Positions 1 to 8,284 of a stretch of 64,000 nt of DNA are shown here, in pieces. Made by a program: the position numbers and the translations under genes. How positions within the stretch are numbered: the stretch's first letter is position 1; the number at the start of each line of letters is the position of its first letter. The stretch spans positions 310,001 to 374,000 of the forward strand of contig JAHZIX010000029.1 of assembly GCA_022601195.1 (NCBI GenBank), written 5' to 3'. This DNA comes from Deltaproteobacteria bacterium (GTDB lineage: Bacteria; Acidobacteriota; Thermoanaerobaculia; Multivoradales; JAHZIX01). The notes under the pieces were generated by a model that worked only from the letters and a program-made list of their open reading frames with translations, was not told where the DNA came from and did no database searches.

Positions 1-2448
1 ATTCTCATCGTATTCGAAGCGATTGATTTGGGCTAGGGCATCTTTGATCTCGACCAAGCGGTCGAGATCATCGTATCGGAACTGGGTCGTGTTGCCTCTA
101 GCGTCACGGGTCGAGATGCGGTTGTACATGAGGTCATAGGCGTGCTCGGTGCGGTGCTGTTCGGGATCAACCTCAGCTACCAGCCGGAGGTTGACATCGT
201 ATTCGAACGAGCGCACACCACCACGGCGATCAGTCAGGCGCACCAATCGGTCGTTGAGGGCGTACTCATAGGTCGTGATCTGTGTCTTCGGATCGATGAC
301 TGCAACCACGTTGTTGCCGGCATCGAAGGCGAAGCGAGTCGTGCGCCCGTTTCCGTCAGTCATCGAGAGTTGGCGGCCCGCAAGGTCGTAGGTCATGCTC
401 GTCACTTGCCCCAAGGGATCCCGAATCTCGATGAGGCTCCCGAAGCCGTCGTACTGGAAAGTGGTGGCCTTGCCGTTGGGATCCGTGCGGCTGGTGACCT
501 GCCCAAAGCCATCGTAGGTCATCGAAGTAGTTCCACCATCTGCCTGAAGAATCTCTTCCGGACTGCCATTGACCCACGTGAAAGAAGTCGTATTCCCTAC
601 AGCGTTGGTCACCTGCTCAGGGTCGTTCTCCCCGTTGTAGACAGAGCTGGTAGTGCAACCGGTGGGGCAGATGGAGTGGACGAGGTTGTCCTGGTCGTCA
701 TAGTCGTAGGACCAGCTGTTGCCCCGCCGGTCTGTGTACTCTTGAAGCTGATACTCATCATTCCAGACGAACCGCTCCGATTCTCCCAATGCGTCGATGC
801 GCTCCGTCCGACGGAAGGCTTGGTCAAAGACGAAGGTCGTTGTGCGGCCCAGGTTGTCGGTGAAAGCCGTCTCGCCAGGACTGTAAGAAAAAGTGCTAAC
901 GGTCCCCGCAGCGTCGTATTGCTCTACAACGCGGCAGCGGTCATCAACGACCTCGTAGACGTTGCGAAGGTAGACGATGCCCTCCGGATCTGAAACCGAG
1001 GTCATGCACTGTGAGTCACCGTAGCCGTAGCGGGCGATGCCGCCTCTGGGATCGGTGACTGCCGAGAGCTTGTCATCCGAGTAACTGTACAACCAGCGGC
1101 GTCCCAGAGGATCTGACATCGAAGTGATTCGTTCGTCGCTATGGGTGAAGTTCAGCGATCGGCCTGAAGCATCAGTCACGGAAAGCAGCTGGTCGTCAGC
1201 ATCGTAGGCGAAGGTGGTGGCGTTGCCGTAGCGGTCGATCTTCTGAGTGATCCGACCGAAAGCATCGGCAAGACCATGCGCTTCGAACTCGTAGACCCAT
1301 TGATCCGGAGTGGTCAGGCGCCAGCCGCCGGTAATCTCTTCGAGCTGATCGAAGATACCATTGGCGCCAGAGAATGCACTGTCGTTCCATTTGAAATAGC
1401 GTCCCTGGCCGTCCTCGAACCAGATCATGGCTGATCTGTCTGAATAGATTTGAAGGCGTACGTCCGCGACTGTTGTCCAGCCTTTTCCGAAGAGGCCAGT
1501 GTTCAACTTCTGTGCGTTGTAGAAGCGACGGATGGCAAGCTCGCTCTCACCCAATCCGGGTATTCCAATATCTTCTTCCCGTAGTGTGAAGTTGCCGGTA
1601 GTGGGCGTCACTGGATCACCGACTAGATCACCAAATGCCTGGCCGCCCTTTTCTCCCCCCCAGGTATGTTCGAAAACCGTCTCAGTTTCGGTAGGCGGAA
1701 CGCATGCACTCGGCCTGAAAATAATATCGCCTATGGCAATAGCCTTCTCGATTGCTGGCCTGAAGCCGGAGTCCTCGGTGATGTCGTCAAGGTATATGTA
1801 TTCTTGGCCCTTGTTATTGAACCCGTAGACTCCCAACAAGTGTTCAGGGTTAGGTGTGCGGTGATCTGCCCGGACAACTTCAGCTCGACCCTCGTGAAAG
1901 ATCACGTAACCGGCATCGGCCGTGATTCCATCACCTAGCGTGCCAAACCGTCCCTGCGCTGGCGGAATCTCAGCTAGGACGGCATAACACCCTGGTTCCG
2001 GGAGCTTCTTACTGCCTGTCGGTCTCCAAACTGCCCAATTCGCCGGAATGCAATCAGAACGAAGCGCCGGATCCCAGACCCAATCATTCCATTCCGGGGG
2101 TCGAGGGCCGAGGGGCTCGGGCAGGAGGTTGCAAGTGTAGGCTTCTGCCGGAATCCGTGTACAAGAGCCGAGTTCTGGGTACATGTTGGGATCATCGGAG
2201 CGATTGAGGCTGAACCAAAAGTCACACTCAGAAGTCGGTGTTCCCTCAGCGTCGTCGCACTCGATCGGTTCTTTCCAGAACCAAGGTTCACGCCCCCGAC
2301 CGCTGCGGTCCGCGTCGATGCAGACGCTATCGACTGGGTGAAACTGTGAATCCGTCACCGAGATTACGACGTCTTGCGCTGTGATGAGCGCTGCCGGTAT
2401 CGTCATAAGGGTAAGTAAGAATAGGTATTGGATCGATCGTCGGTTCAT
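1..2448 (-). CDS. Secreted RHS/YD-repeat protein, 3' end beyond the window
   Basis: 816 codons are open on the minus strand and the frame runs off position 1, so the C-terminus is missing. Residues 1-24 form a signal peptide (MNRRSIQYLFLLTLMTIPAA). A Cys-rich N-terminal region (about 40-255) follows. Around 276-345 is a DUF6531-like segment with GDPVTPTTGNF and the IPGLGESELAIRRFYNAQ signature that opens many RHS proteins. From about residue 380 there are successive YD/RHS repeats, for example FAYDADDQL, MTYDGFGQV, FQYDGFGSL and FRYDDLDRL. RHS proteins form a large beta-barrel cocoon that usually encloses a variable C-terminal toxin; that part is not visible. The start is supported by a purine-rich GGGAGGGGAG just upstream. 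Exported repeat protein is clear; a polymorphic-toxin role is inference. Confidence 0.88.
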   Translation of the reverse strand, partial: MNRRSIQYLFLLTLMTIPAALITAQDVVISVTDSQFHPVDSVCIDADRSGRGREPWFWKEPIECDDAEGTPTSECDFWFSLNRSDDPNMYPELGSCTRIPAEAYTCNLLPEPLGPRPPEWNDWVWDPALRSDCIPANWAVWRPTGSKKLPEPGCYAVLAEIPPAQGRFGTLGDGITADAGYVIFHEGRAEVVRADHRTPNPEHLLGVYGFNNKGQEYIYLDDITEDSGFRPAIEKAIAIGDIIFRPSACVPPTETETVFEHTWGGEKGGQAFGDLVGDPVTPTTGNFTLREEDIGIPGLGESELAIRRFYNAQKLNTGLFGKGWTTVADVRLQIYSDRSAMIWFEDGQGRYFKWNDSAFSGANGIFDQLEEITGGWRLTTPDQWVYEFEAHGLADAFGRITQKIDRYGNATTFAYDADDQLLSVTDASGRSLNFTHSDERITSMSDPLGRRWLYSYSDDKLSAVTDPRGGIARYGYGDSQCMTSVSDPEGIVYLRNVYEVVDDRCRVVEQYDAAGTVSTFSYSPGETAFTDNLGRTTTFVFDQAFRRTERIDALGESERFVWNDEYQLQEYTDRRGNSWSYDYDDQDNLVHSICPTGCTTSSVYNGENDPEQVTNAVGNTTSFTWVNGSPEEILQADGGTTSMTYDGFGQVTSRTDPNGKATTFQYDGFGSLIEIRDPLGQVTSMTYDLAGRQLSMTDGNGRTTRFAFDAGNNVVAVIDPKTQITTYEYALNDRLVRLTDRRGGVRSFEYDVNLRLVAEVDPEQHRTEHAYDLMYNRISTRDARGNTTQFRYDDLDRLVEIKDALAQINRFEYDEN

Positions 2449-2820
2449 GTCTCCCCTCCCACTCAATTGCGAAGTATTCGAGGCGGTGAATGTTTAGTTT
2501 ATTTTGAGTGATTTGTAATAGATACCTATTAGAAGCATTTGAATATTGCAGGAAAATGAAGGCTTCGATTGGCCGGCGGCTCTGTTCATTCGGATCCAAT
2601 CGGTGGACTCACGTCTTTTTGCTCGGATGGCAGTAAGCCTGTTTCTGTGTAGATGATCGCCTTCGGTTGCATGCACTCCTTACTCTTCACCTACGAAAGC
2701 GAAGATCAGGCCAAGAGAGGCTCATTGGGCTTCCCTACCTCCAGCCTTTTCCCTCGATTTCTCGACACCTCTTCCCTCTTCCTGCCATCCTCCCCAGGGC
2801 CTTCTATTTCATGCGCTCCG
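2449..2820. other. Intergenic region, AT-rich in its left half
   Basis: There is no convincing gene. Positions 2485-2560 are clearly AT-richer than the surroundings and lie upstream of the RHS gene, so they probably hold its promoter, but I cannot assign -35/-10 boxes with confidence. Short ORFs here overlap on both strands and resemble nothing. The right part is pyrimidine-rich and precedes the 47-codon ORF at 2821. Confidence 0.4.
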
Positions 2821-2964
2821 ATGGCCCTCAGCCTCCACGACGCCCGCCAAATCGTCGGAGCCGATGCCAGCAACATCTCCGACGCAGAACTCAACAAGCT
2901 GCTGGAGAGTCTGCACTTCCTCTGCGCAGAACTCCTTGATGCCCAAGAGCGAGGAGAGCTATAG
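2821..2964 (+). CDS. Small 47-residue protein preceding the serine recombinase
   Basis: The predicted peptide starts MALSLHDARQIVGADASNIS and continues as an acidic amphipathic helix with a Leu-rich stretch (ELNKLLESLHFLCAELLDAQ). The same reading frame is open upstream to 2653, but those residues are Ser/Pro/Phe-rich and look non-coding, so I place the start at the internal ATG. Its stop is 24 bases before the first residue of the recombinase frame, in the same frame, which suggests a two-gene unit. No Shine-Dalgarno is obvious. I do not recognise a family. A small accessory of the recombinase is possible but unproven. Confidence 0.5.
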   Translation: MALSLHDARQIVGADASNISDAELNKLLESLHFLCAELLDAQERGEL

Positions 2965-2988
2965 TGCTTTACGATTTTTCCCCATATT

Positions 2989-4542
2989 CTGAAGCAAGCC
3001 GTTGTCTACTGCCGGGTCTCCAGCCAGGAGAGCACCTGCCGTAGCGTCGCCGCTGACCAAGGCTTCACCGTCACTCGCGTCTTCACCGACGACTTCACCG
3101 GTGGTGGCGACTTCTGGCAACGACCGGGAATTCGCGCCCTCCTGGAATACCTCGATGAGCAAGACGACGAGATCGCCGTCATTTTCGACGACATCAAGCG
3201 TTCTGCCCGCGATGCCGTCTTCCACCTCAAACTCCGCAAAGAACTCTCCGTCCGTAGTGCCTTTCCCCTCTGACCAACCTTCCGCTTTGAGGACTCCCCG
3301 GAAGGAGCCTTCGTTGAGACCGTTATCGCCGCCACTGCCCAGTTAGAGCGTGAACAGAATCGTCGGCAGGTCATTCGGAGGATGAAAGCTCGCTTCGAAG
3401 CCAGGCATTGGACGTTTCCTCCACCACTTGGCTATACCCGAATTCGTCGGAATGGCGAGAAACTTCTGGTGCCTGATTCCGAGTGCTCCAACATTGTGCG
3501 CAAGGCGCTTCTTGGTTTCGCCAACGGTACGTTGGTCACCCAACGAGACGTGGCTCGCTTCTTGGAAAGAAATGGCTGCAAGAGCAAATGGTCTCAGTGT
3601 GGAACGTACTCACGGCAAGCCATTCGGGCGTTTCTCCGCAACGAGCTGTACGCTGGCTGGTGTGTCTGCCGGAAATGGGATCTGCGTTTTCGTGGTGTCC
3701 ATGAACCCCTGATGTCGCAGGCTGACCATCGCCGCATTCTCAAAAGGCTAGAGATGACGGCAAAGCTCCACCCACCTCTCAAAAATTCCAAAGCCATTCC
3801 CCGCGAGTTCTCCTTGCGCGGGTTCATTCACTGCCAAGCTCACAATTGCCAGATCACCGCTTCTTTCGCTCAGGGCAGGAGCAAGAAATATCCCTATTAC
3901 CGCTGTCTTTCCCGAGGCTGTATTCATCTCCGTGCGAAGAGAGTGAACCGGCTCTTTGCCGCCAAGCCGGCAGAAGCGGTTCCTACTACTAGAGCCTTCT
4001 GTCTTTTTGAGGCGGATCTCATTGAGTGCTTCCGGGATCGTCAGAAACTCAGTCGGATTCAGGAGAAGAAGCGCGGACAGCGTCTTCAGGAAATCGAGGG
4101 CGAGACGGCCACATTCGTGCAAGCTATCGGGAAAGAGACCAGCCCGGCAGTCCAGCAGCTCTACGAGAATCAGCTGGAATCTCTGCAACAGGAGTACAAG
4201 CAACTCGAACAACGCACCGCAGATGATGAGTCGGAGACTGTACTCGAACCGGTTCTGGAAAGAGAACGTGAGCTGCTCAAGAACCCGCTCCTCTACTGGG
4301 AACGCGGGAATCTGTGCCAACGCCACCAAGCCCAGCGCCTCGTCTTCAAAGCGCCGAATTCCTTCACCTGTGAGTCGGCCTATCGAACTGCTGGAGTCTC
4401 TCTTCTGTACGGGCTTATGGGGCGATCTGAGAAGGTGGGGGCAAGTATGGTGGACCTCCTCACCGCAGAAGTGAACCCGGTAGCCGAGGAGCTCAGAAGA
4501 TGGGCGATGATCCTGAACGAGGGTAGCGGGGATTCCGAATGA
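2989..4542 (+). pseudogene. Large serine recombinase, disrupted by an in-frame stop
   Basis: One frame reads through the whole gene apart from TGA at 3271-3273. The N-terminal resolvase domain begins KQAVVYCRVSS, with the presumed catalytic Ser in RVS, and continues with RPGIRALLEYL and FDDIKRSARD. After the stop come PTFRFEDSPEG and QLEREQNRRQV, then the Recombinase domain (PLGYTRIR, AIRAFLRNELYAGW), a degenerate zinc-ribbon segment (HCQAHNC, YYRCLSRGC) and a coiled-coil C-terminus. The region between RVSS and the next helix is about a dozen residues shorter than in relatives I know. The codon where ATG would be expected is CTG (2989-2991). The 386-codon piece from 3382 cannot catalyse recombination without the resolvase domain. 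A sequencing error at the stop is the alternative; the missing start and shortened N-terminus argue for real decay. Confidence 0.82.
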
Positions 4543-4623
4543 GCAGAGACAGTTATTTCAGGATGCTCAATTTGCGGCAAGCATGATGCCGACAAAAAGA
4601 AAGCAGCGCAAGAGAATCGTCTA

Positions 4624-5837
4624 CTAAGACCTGGGAACCGAGTTCCTACCCATCGCCGCCATCAGACGATCTCCAATCAGATTCGCCGCCTCATGCATTG
4701 GATCAGCTGCCAAGTGGGCGTATCTCGCGGTGGTTCGCGGTTGCGTATGCCCAAGCAACTTGCCGATCATCGGAAGCGAGAGACCCGGGCCTGCCCCGAT
4801 GGCTGCAAAGCTGTGCCGCAGATCATGAATCCGCAGATTCTCCAGTTCCACTCGTTGACAAATCCTCCGCCATGGGCCTTTCAGGTCAGAGAGATGGGTG
4901 CAGGGCTTTCTGCCCTCAATCACCCACGGATTCCCCAGGGTACGCGGAGTGCCTGCCAAGATCCCCTGCGCCGCTGTCGCCAAGAACACCGTCTTCGCTC
5001 CAGTCTTCGAATCCGGCAGAGCCAAGCGACCGTTCTCGAAGTCCACGTGCTCCCAACGGAGCCGCAGAATCTCCCGCAGGCGGCATCCGGTGAGAATCGG
5101 GAGCCGTAGAGCCGCCAGAGCGTGCACGCTCTGGCGGCCATCGGTTTCAGCCTCGGCGAGAGCCTGCGTGAGTCGAGAGAGTTCTTCCGACGTCATGTAA
5201 CGCTCACGAGTTCGCTCTTTGAGCTTCTCAACATGCCGACAAGGATTCGAGCCATCAGGGCGCAAACCCCATTTCTCAGCCAGATTGAGCAACTTCGAGG
5301 TGAGGGCGAGAACAGGGTTGGCGAGATAGGTCTTTTCCCGCAGACTGTGGTGCAAGTTGGCCACATCCTGTCGTCCGACATCCCCAACCGCCAGATGTCC
5401 GAGCTTGGGCACCACGAAGTCCCGCAGCATCTGCCGGTCGGTCTTGACGCTCGTGAGCTTCTTTTTTACCTCGGTGGTTCGGTCATGTAGCGCTCGGCCA
5501 GCTGCGCTACGGTGCACGCTTTGACTGTCGCAGCTTTTCGCTCGGCGAGCGGGTCGCGCCCTTCCATGGTTACTGCACCCAGAATCTGGCACGCTCTAGC
5601 GCGCGCCTGTTGCAGGGTGAGCACGCCATAGGCACCGAGAGTCATTTGGCGCTGCCAAGACCCGGCACGGTAGAAGAGGATGAACGACTTCTTGCCCGCT
5701 GGAGTGACCCGCAGTCCCAAGCCTCGCACCTCATCATCCCCAAAGACGCAGCGACTCCAGGTGGTCGAGTCGTTTCTGCACGAAGCCGGAGTTCCTTTAT
5801 AAGCAGCTCGGTCGAGAGTGGTCTTGGTGAGCTTCAT
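4624..5837 (-). pseudogene. Tyrosine-type integrase (P4/DUF4102 type), frameshifted
   Basis: The gene starts at ATG 5837 behind GAGGGG. The N-terminal part (DUF4102 arm-binding domain: GLGLRVTPAGKKSFILFYR, LGAYGVLTLQQARARA, DPLAERKAA) is in one frame and stops at 5466. The remainder continues in the -1 frame from TEVKKKLTSVKTDRQMLRDF. The catalytic domain keeps all expected residues: Arg in TGCRLREILRLRW, Lys in DSKTGAK, HDLRH, LLGHTQ and the nucleophile in TARYAHLA. Restoring one base near 5480-5490 would rejoin the frames, which fits a single-base deletion. A short run of A residues lies just past the in-frame stop, so programmed slippage from the upstream frame is unlikely. The start faces the tRNA-Ala scar. 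Confidence 0.85.
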
Positions 5838-5980
5838 GAATTCCCCTCTTGCTTGCCGTGTCAGCACAGTGTCAGCAAAATATAGAGAATTCTGTCGTAG
5901 CTCGTCGAAGAGCGTCAACGGTAAATATCTGTAAAAATGGACTTTGTGCGGCTCTGTGGGAGGTCGTTCGGGTAGTGTCT

Positions 5981-6030
5981 TTTGAATGGCATTCAGGAGG
6001 TCGTCGGTTCGATCCCGATCGGCTCCACCA
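5981..6030 (+). other. tRNA-Ala(GGC) 3' half: integrase attachment-site scar
   Basis: Positions 5986-5992 read as an anticodon loop with GGC (5988-5990). The 3' anticodon-stem strand TCAGG (5993-5997), a five-base variable loop, a T arm with GTCGG/CCGAT and the conserved TTCGATC loop (6003-6019), acceptor strand CGGCTCC, discriminator A and encoded CCA (6028-6030) follow. The upstream sequence lacks a D arm or any 5' acceptor strand complementary to CGGCTCC, so this is not a complete tRNA. Homology appears to begin in the anticodon loop, a usual crossover point for tyrosine integrases. The tRNA-Ala identity rests on the GGC anticodon and the match of this 3' half to bacterial tRNA-Ala. Confidence 0.8.
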
Positions 6031-6832
6031 GTTTTCAGATCGCATCGTCGCAGAAGTAGCCGCCTCCTCGGGCGGCTTTCGACGTTTTGGGATAGTCCGA
6101 ATTGGCCTGGGGTGTCCCTTCCCTACGCTCCATCCATCCTAGATCTCCCTATCCTTGTCTGACGAGTCAGCTCCAGCTGGCACCGGTTCGAACCTGGGTT
6201 CCAATGAGCCCCAACGTCAGGTCTATCGACAGGGCTCGATTTCTTAGTCAATGCAAAGAGCTTCGCTGCTGGTCTCCCTAAGCAAGTCGGCCGATTACAG
6301 GCGATACTTGGGGAACCAAACAGATTGGTGGTCCTTCATCTTCTGCCGCGATTGTGAGGCCAGGGGGTGGTCTGGGATCGCCAGAGAGGAGCTGAAAATG
6401 CAGGATTTGTGGACTTGGATCGGGTTAGTTATCGAGGGTTTCAATGTGGGAGGGGGAGCCAACGGTTGCGACCGGGGAGCGGGAACTGGCCCGGACGGCT
6501 GAGGAGCTGGGTCCTGCCACCAGCTCTGGGAGAGTCAGTGGTGTCCTGGTTTGAAATGAGAGGAGCCTTTTAGGCACCCGATTTCGACTAGAAATCTGGC
6601 GGAAGAAAGCAGGTACGTATCTGAGCGGATGCGAGTTGGACCTGCGCCGCTAGGATTCGTCGTCAAATTTGGTCATTGATGCCGATGCGACAGGTCGAAT
6701 TCATGCTCGGACGCTGCCAGCGAGTCCGGCTGGTGGCAGGGTTCGGCTGTCCCGAGATAGCCCTACCGTGATAGAACTGTGGCGACAGGTAAATTTCTGA
6801 GGGTCGTAACAAGAGCTGCGGAGCTTTAGGCC
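6031..6832. other. Gene-poor region right of the attachment scar
   Basis: About 800 bases have no gene I can support. The best candidate is a 34-codon ORF at 6398-6502 (MQDLWTWIGLVIEGFNVGG) behind a good AGGAG, but its Gly-rich tail and lack of similarity to anything I know make it doubtful. A palindromic T-arm-like patch near 6181-6200 does not fold into a tRNA. The region probably contains the promoter of the TPR gene at 6833. Confidence 0.4.
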
Positions 6833-8158
6833 ATGGCACATCTGCACCTTTCGCGGGAGCTATTGAATGGTGCATTCAATGGCGAGCGGAATCTTGAAGA
6901 ACTGGTACCCCTAGTTCTACAGCATTTGTTCGATTTGTGCCCAGAATGCCAGCGAGCCTTCGATGGCTGGCGCCAAGAAGGCGCCCATACCCACCTCGAG
7001 CAGAAGACACCTACCCAGGAGCTTCCCTTTCACGCCGAATCTTCCATGAAGAGAATTAGGGCGGAGCAGGTCATTGCTCTCGAAAGGGTGAGGGACTTGG
7101 CGGCAATGCCGCGGGACCTACGTCTCGAGGCCGTAGAAAAGGCGCCCAAGATCTATCAGGGTGCAGCACTTGGCAATCTCCTCATCGAATCGAGCCGTGA
7201 GTGCATGCCGGGCAAGCCTCATGACTCTTTGTTATTTGCTCAATTAGCCCGTGCGGTCCTGGAGCACTCGGTGCTGTCTCCTCTTATCGGTGAGCTCTAC
7301 GCCCGGGCTGTGGCCTACGTCGCCAACGCCTGGCGGGTGATCGGTAGATTGCCGGAAGCTTCTGAGGTCATATCGCACTCCAGATTTCTCCTCAAAGTCG
7401 AATCTGGCAGCGATCCCTCGGTAAGAGCAGAAATCGACAAACTCGAAGGCCTCATCCGTTTCTACCAACGGCGATTTGGTGCAGCTGAACGGCTCCTGGG
7501 TCGTGCAATTCGAGGTTTCAAATCCATGGGATTGGACCAAGAGGCTTTGAGGAGCGAGATTTACTTAGGGCTCGTCTATCGAGATTTAGGAAGAAGCGAT
7601 CGGGCGGTCGCGGTTTTCGAACGGCTGATCGGCTGCCTAGAAACGCAAGAGCCAGACCGTATGTTGCTCTATGTGCGGAAAAATCTAGCGCTGAGCCTTT
7701 GCGACTTGGGACGTTTCGCGGAAGCTCGCCAAGAGCTGGCAGCTCTGGGGCCCTTGTTTCCTTTGTTCGGGGACGACGTCACCAGGCTGAAGGCTCTCTG
7801 GATCGAAGGTCTCGTTGCCTTGGGGATGGAAGAGTTGGATTTGGCGGTGAGCCACTTCAGGGCAGTGCAGCACGGCTTTTCTCAGCTGGAGCTGACGGTC
7901 GACGAAGCCCTCGTTTCGATCGATCTTGCTCGGGCCTATCTGATGCAGGGGCGAGCCGGGGACGTTCAGGAGATCGCCGCCAAACTAGCACCGCTGTTCA
8001 CTGAGCAGGAGTCCTATCGGGAAGCTTACATAGCTTTGATGCTCTTTCAGGATGCCGCTACGTTGTCTCAGGTCAGTCTTCGTCTTCTCGAAAATCTTGC
8101 TACCTATTTGCTCTACTTTCAGCGAGACCCCTCCTTCGTTTTTCAGCAGACTTCGTGA
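6833..8158 (+). CDS. TPR-repeat protein with N-terminal His/Cys motif
   Basis: The 441-residue predicted cytosolic protein has no signal peptide. Its N-terminus (HLHLSRELLNGAFNGERN, then HLFDLCPEC, a H-x4-C-x2-C pattern at about 32-40) resembles the short zinc-binding segment of anti-sigma-like proteins. From about residue 95 it is all alpha-helical, with degenerate tetratricopeptide units such as AERLLGRAIRGFKSMGLDQEA, LGLVYRDLGRSDRAVAVFERL and NLALSLCDLGRFAEARQEL. I know similar His/Cys-headed TPR proteins from Acidobacteria, where they are usually unassigned. TPRs imply a protein-binding scaffold. The gene stands alone and ends at a hairpin terminator. A GGAG lies about 12 bases before the ATG. 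Confidence 0.8.
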   Translation: MAHLHLSRELLNGAFNGERNLEELVPLVLQHLFDLCPECQRAFDGWRQEGAHTHLEQKTPTQELPFHAESSMKRIRAEQVIALERVRDLAAMPRDLRLEAVEKAPKIYQGAALGNLLIESSRECMPGKPHDSLLFAQLARAVLEHSVLSPLIGELYARAVAYVANAWRVIGRLPEASEVISHSRFLLKVESGSDPSVRAEIDKLEGLIRFYQRRFGAAERLLGRAIRGFKSMGLDQEALRSEIYLGLVYRDLGRSDRAVAVFERLIGCLETQEPDRMLLYVRKNLALSLCDLGRFAEARQELAALGPLFPLFGDDVTRLKALWIEGLVALGMEELDLAVSHFRAVQHGFSQLELTVDEALVSIDLARAYLMQGRAGDVQEIAAKLAPLFTEQESYREAYIALMLFQDAATLSQVSLRLLENLATYLLYFQRDPSFVFQQTS

Positions 8159-8251
8159 GACCCGGCCTCGGTCCAGGAGAGATTCCCTGGAGGCCGACTC
8201 AAGTCGGCCGGAGAGCGGCTGACGCAACCCTCCGGCCGTGAGTTTCTCGGC

Positions 8252-8274
8252 GGCCCCTCCGGTGGGGGCTTTCT
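8252..8274 (+). terminator. Hairpin terminator after the TPR gene
   Basis: A GCCCC/GGGGC stem with a seven-base loop (8253-8269) is followed by a short TTTCT. A second perfect hairpin (GGCCGACT/AGTCGGCC, near 8192-8210) lies just upstream. Both sit between convergent genes and probably end transcription from the left. Confidence 0.55.
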
Positions 8275-8284
8275 GGAGGATTCC

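Larger units (their letters stand above)
1..6030. mobile_element. Right end of a decayed integrated element bounded by a tRNA-Ala 3'-half scar
   Basis: The stretch carries a secreted RHS-repeat gene, a 47-codon ORF, a broken serine recombinase, and a frameshifted tyrosine integrase whose start lies about 145 bases from a truncated tRNA-Ala 3' half. An integrase beside a tRNA 3' end is the classic layout of a genomic island. The tRNA half points rightward and its 5' half is missing, so the element should lie to the left, with the intact tRNA beyond position 1. The left limit is not visible. Both recombinases are damaged, so the element is probably immobile. Whether the RHS gene was part of the original cargo is inference. 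Confidence 0.5.

Noticed and set aside
142..993. Open frame of 283 codons on the plus strand
   Set aside because: It is antisense to the RHS/YD-repeat gene, whose minus-strand frame encodes recognisable repeats and is open for 816 codons. The plus frame matches nothing.
3271..3273. TGA read as selenocysteine in the serine recombinase
   Set aside because: No selenocysteine insertion-type hairpin is visible just downstream and the position is not a Cys/Sec site in this family. The gene has other lesions, so a nonsense mutation is simpler.
5460..5490. Programmed -1 frameshift in the integrase at the A-rich run
   Set aside because: The upstream frame meets its TAA before the ribosome could read the A-rich heptamer, so slippage there cannot join the frames. 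A one-base deletion explains the data.
6181..6200. T-arm-like sequence resembling another tRNA
   Set aside because: The stem does not pair beyond the palindromic GGTTCGAACC, and there is no acceptor strand or anticodon arm at the right distance.
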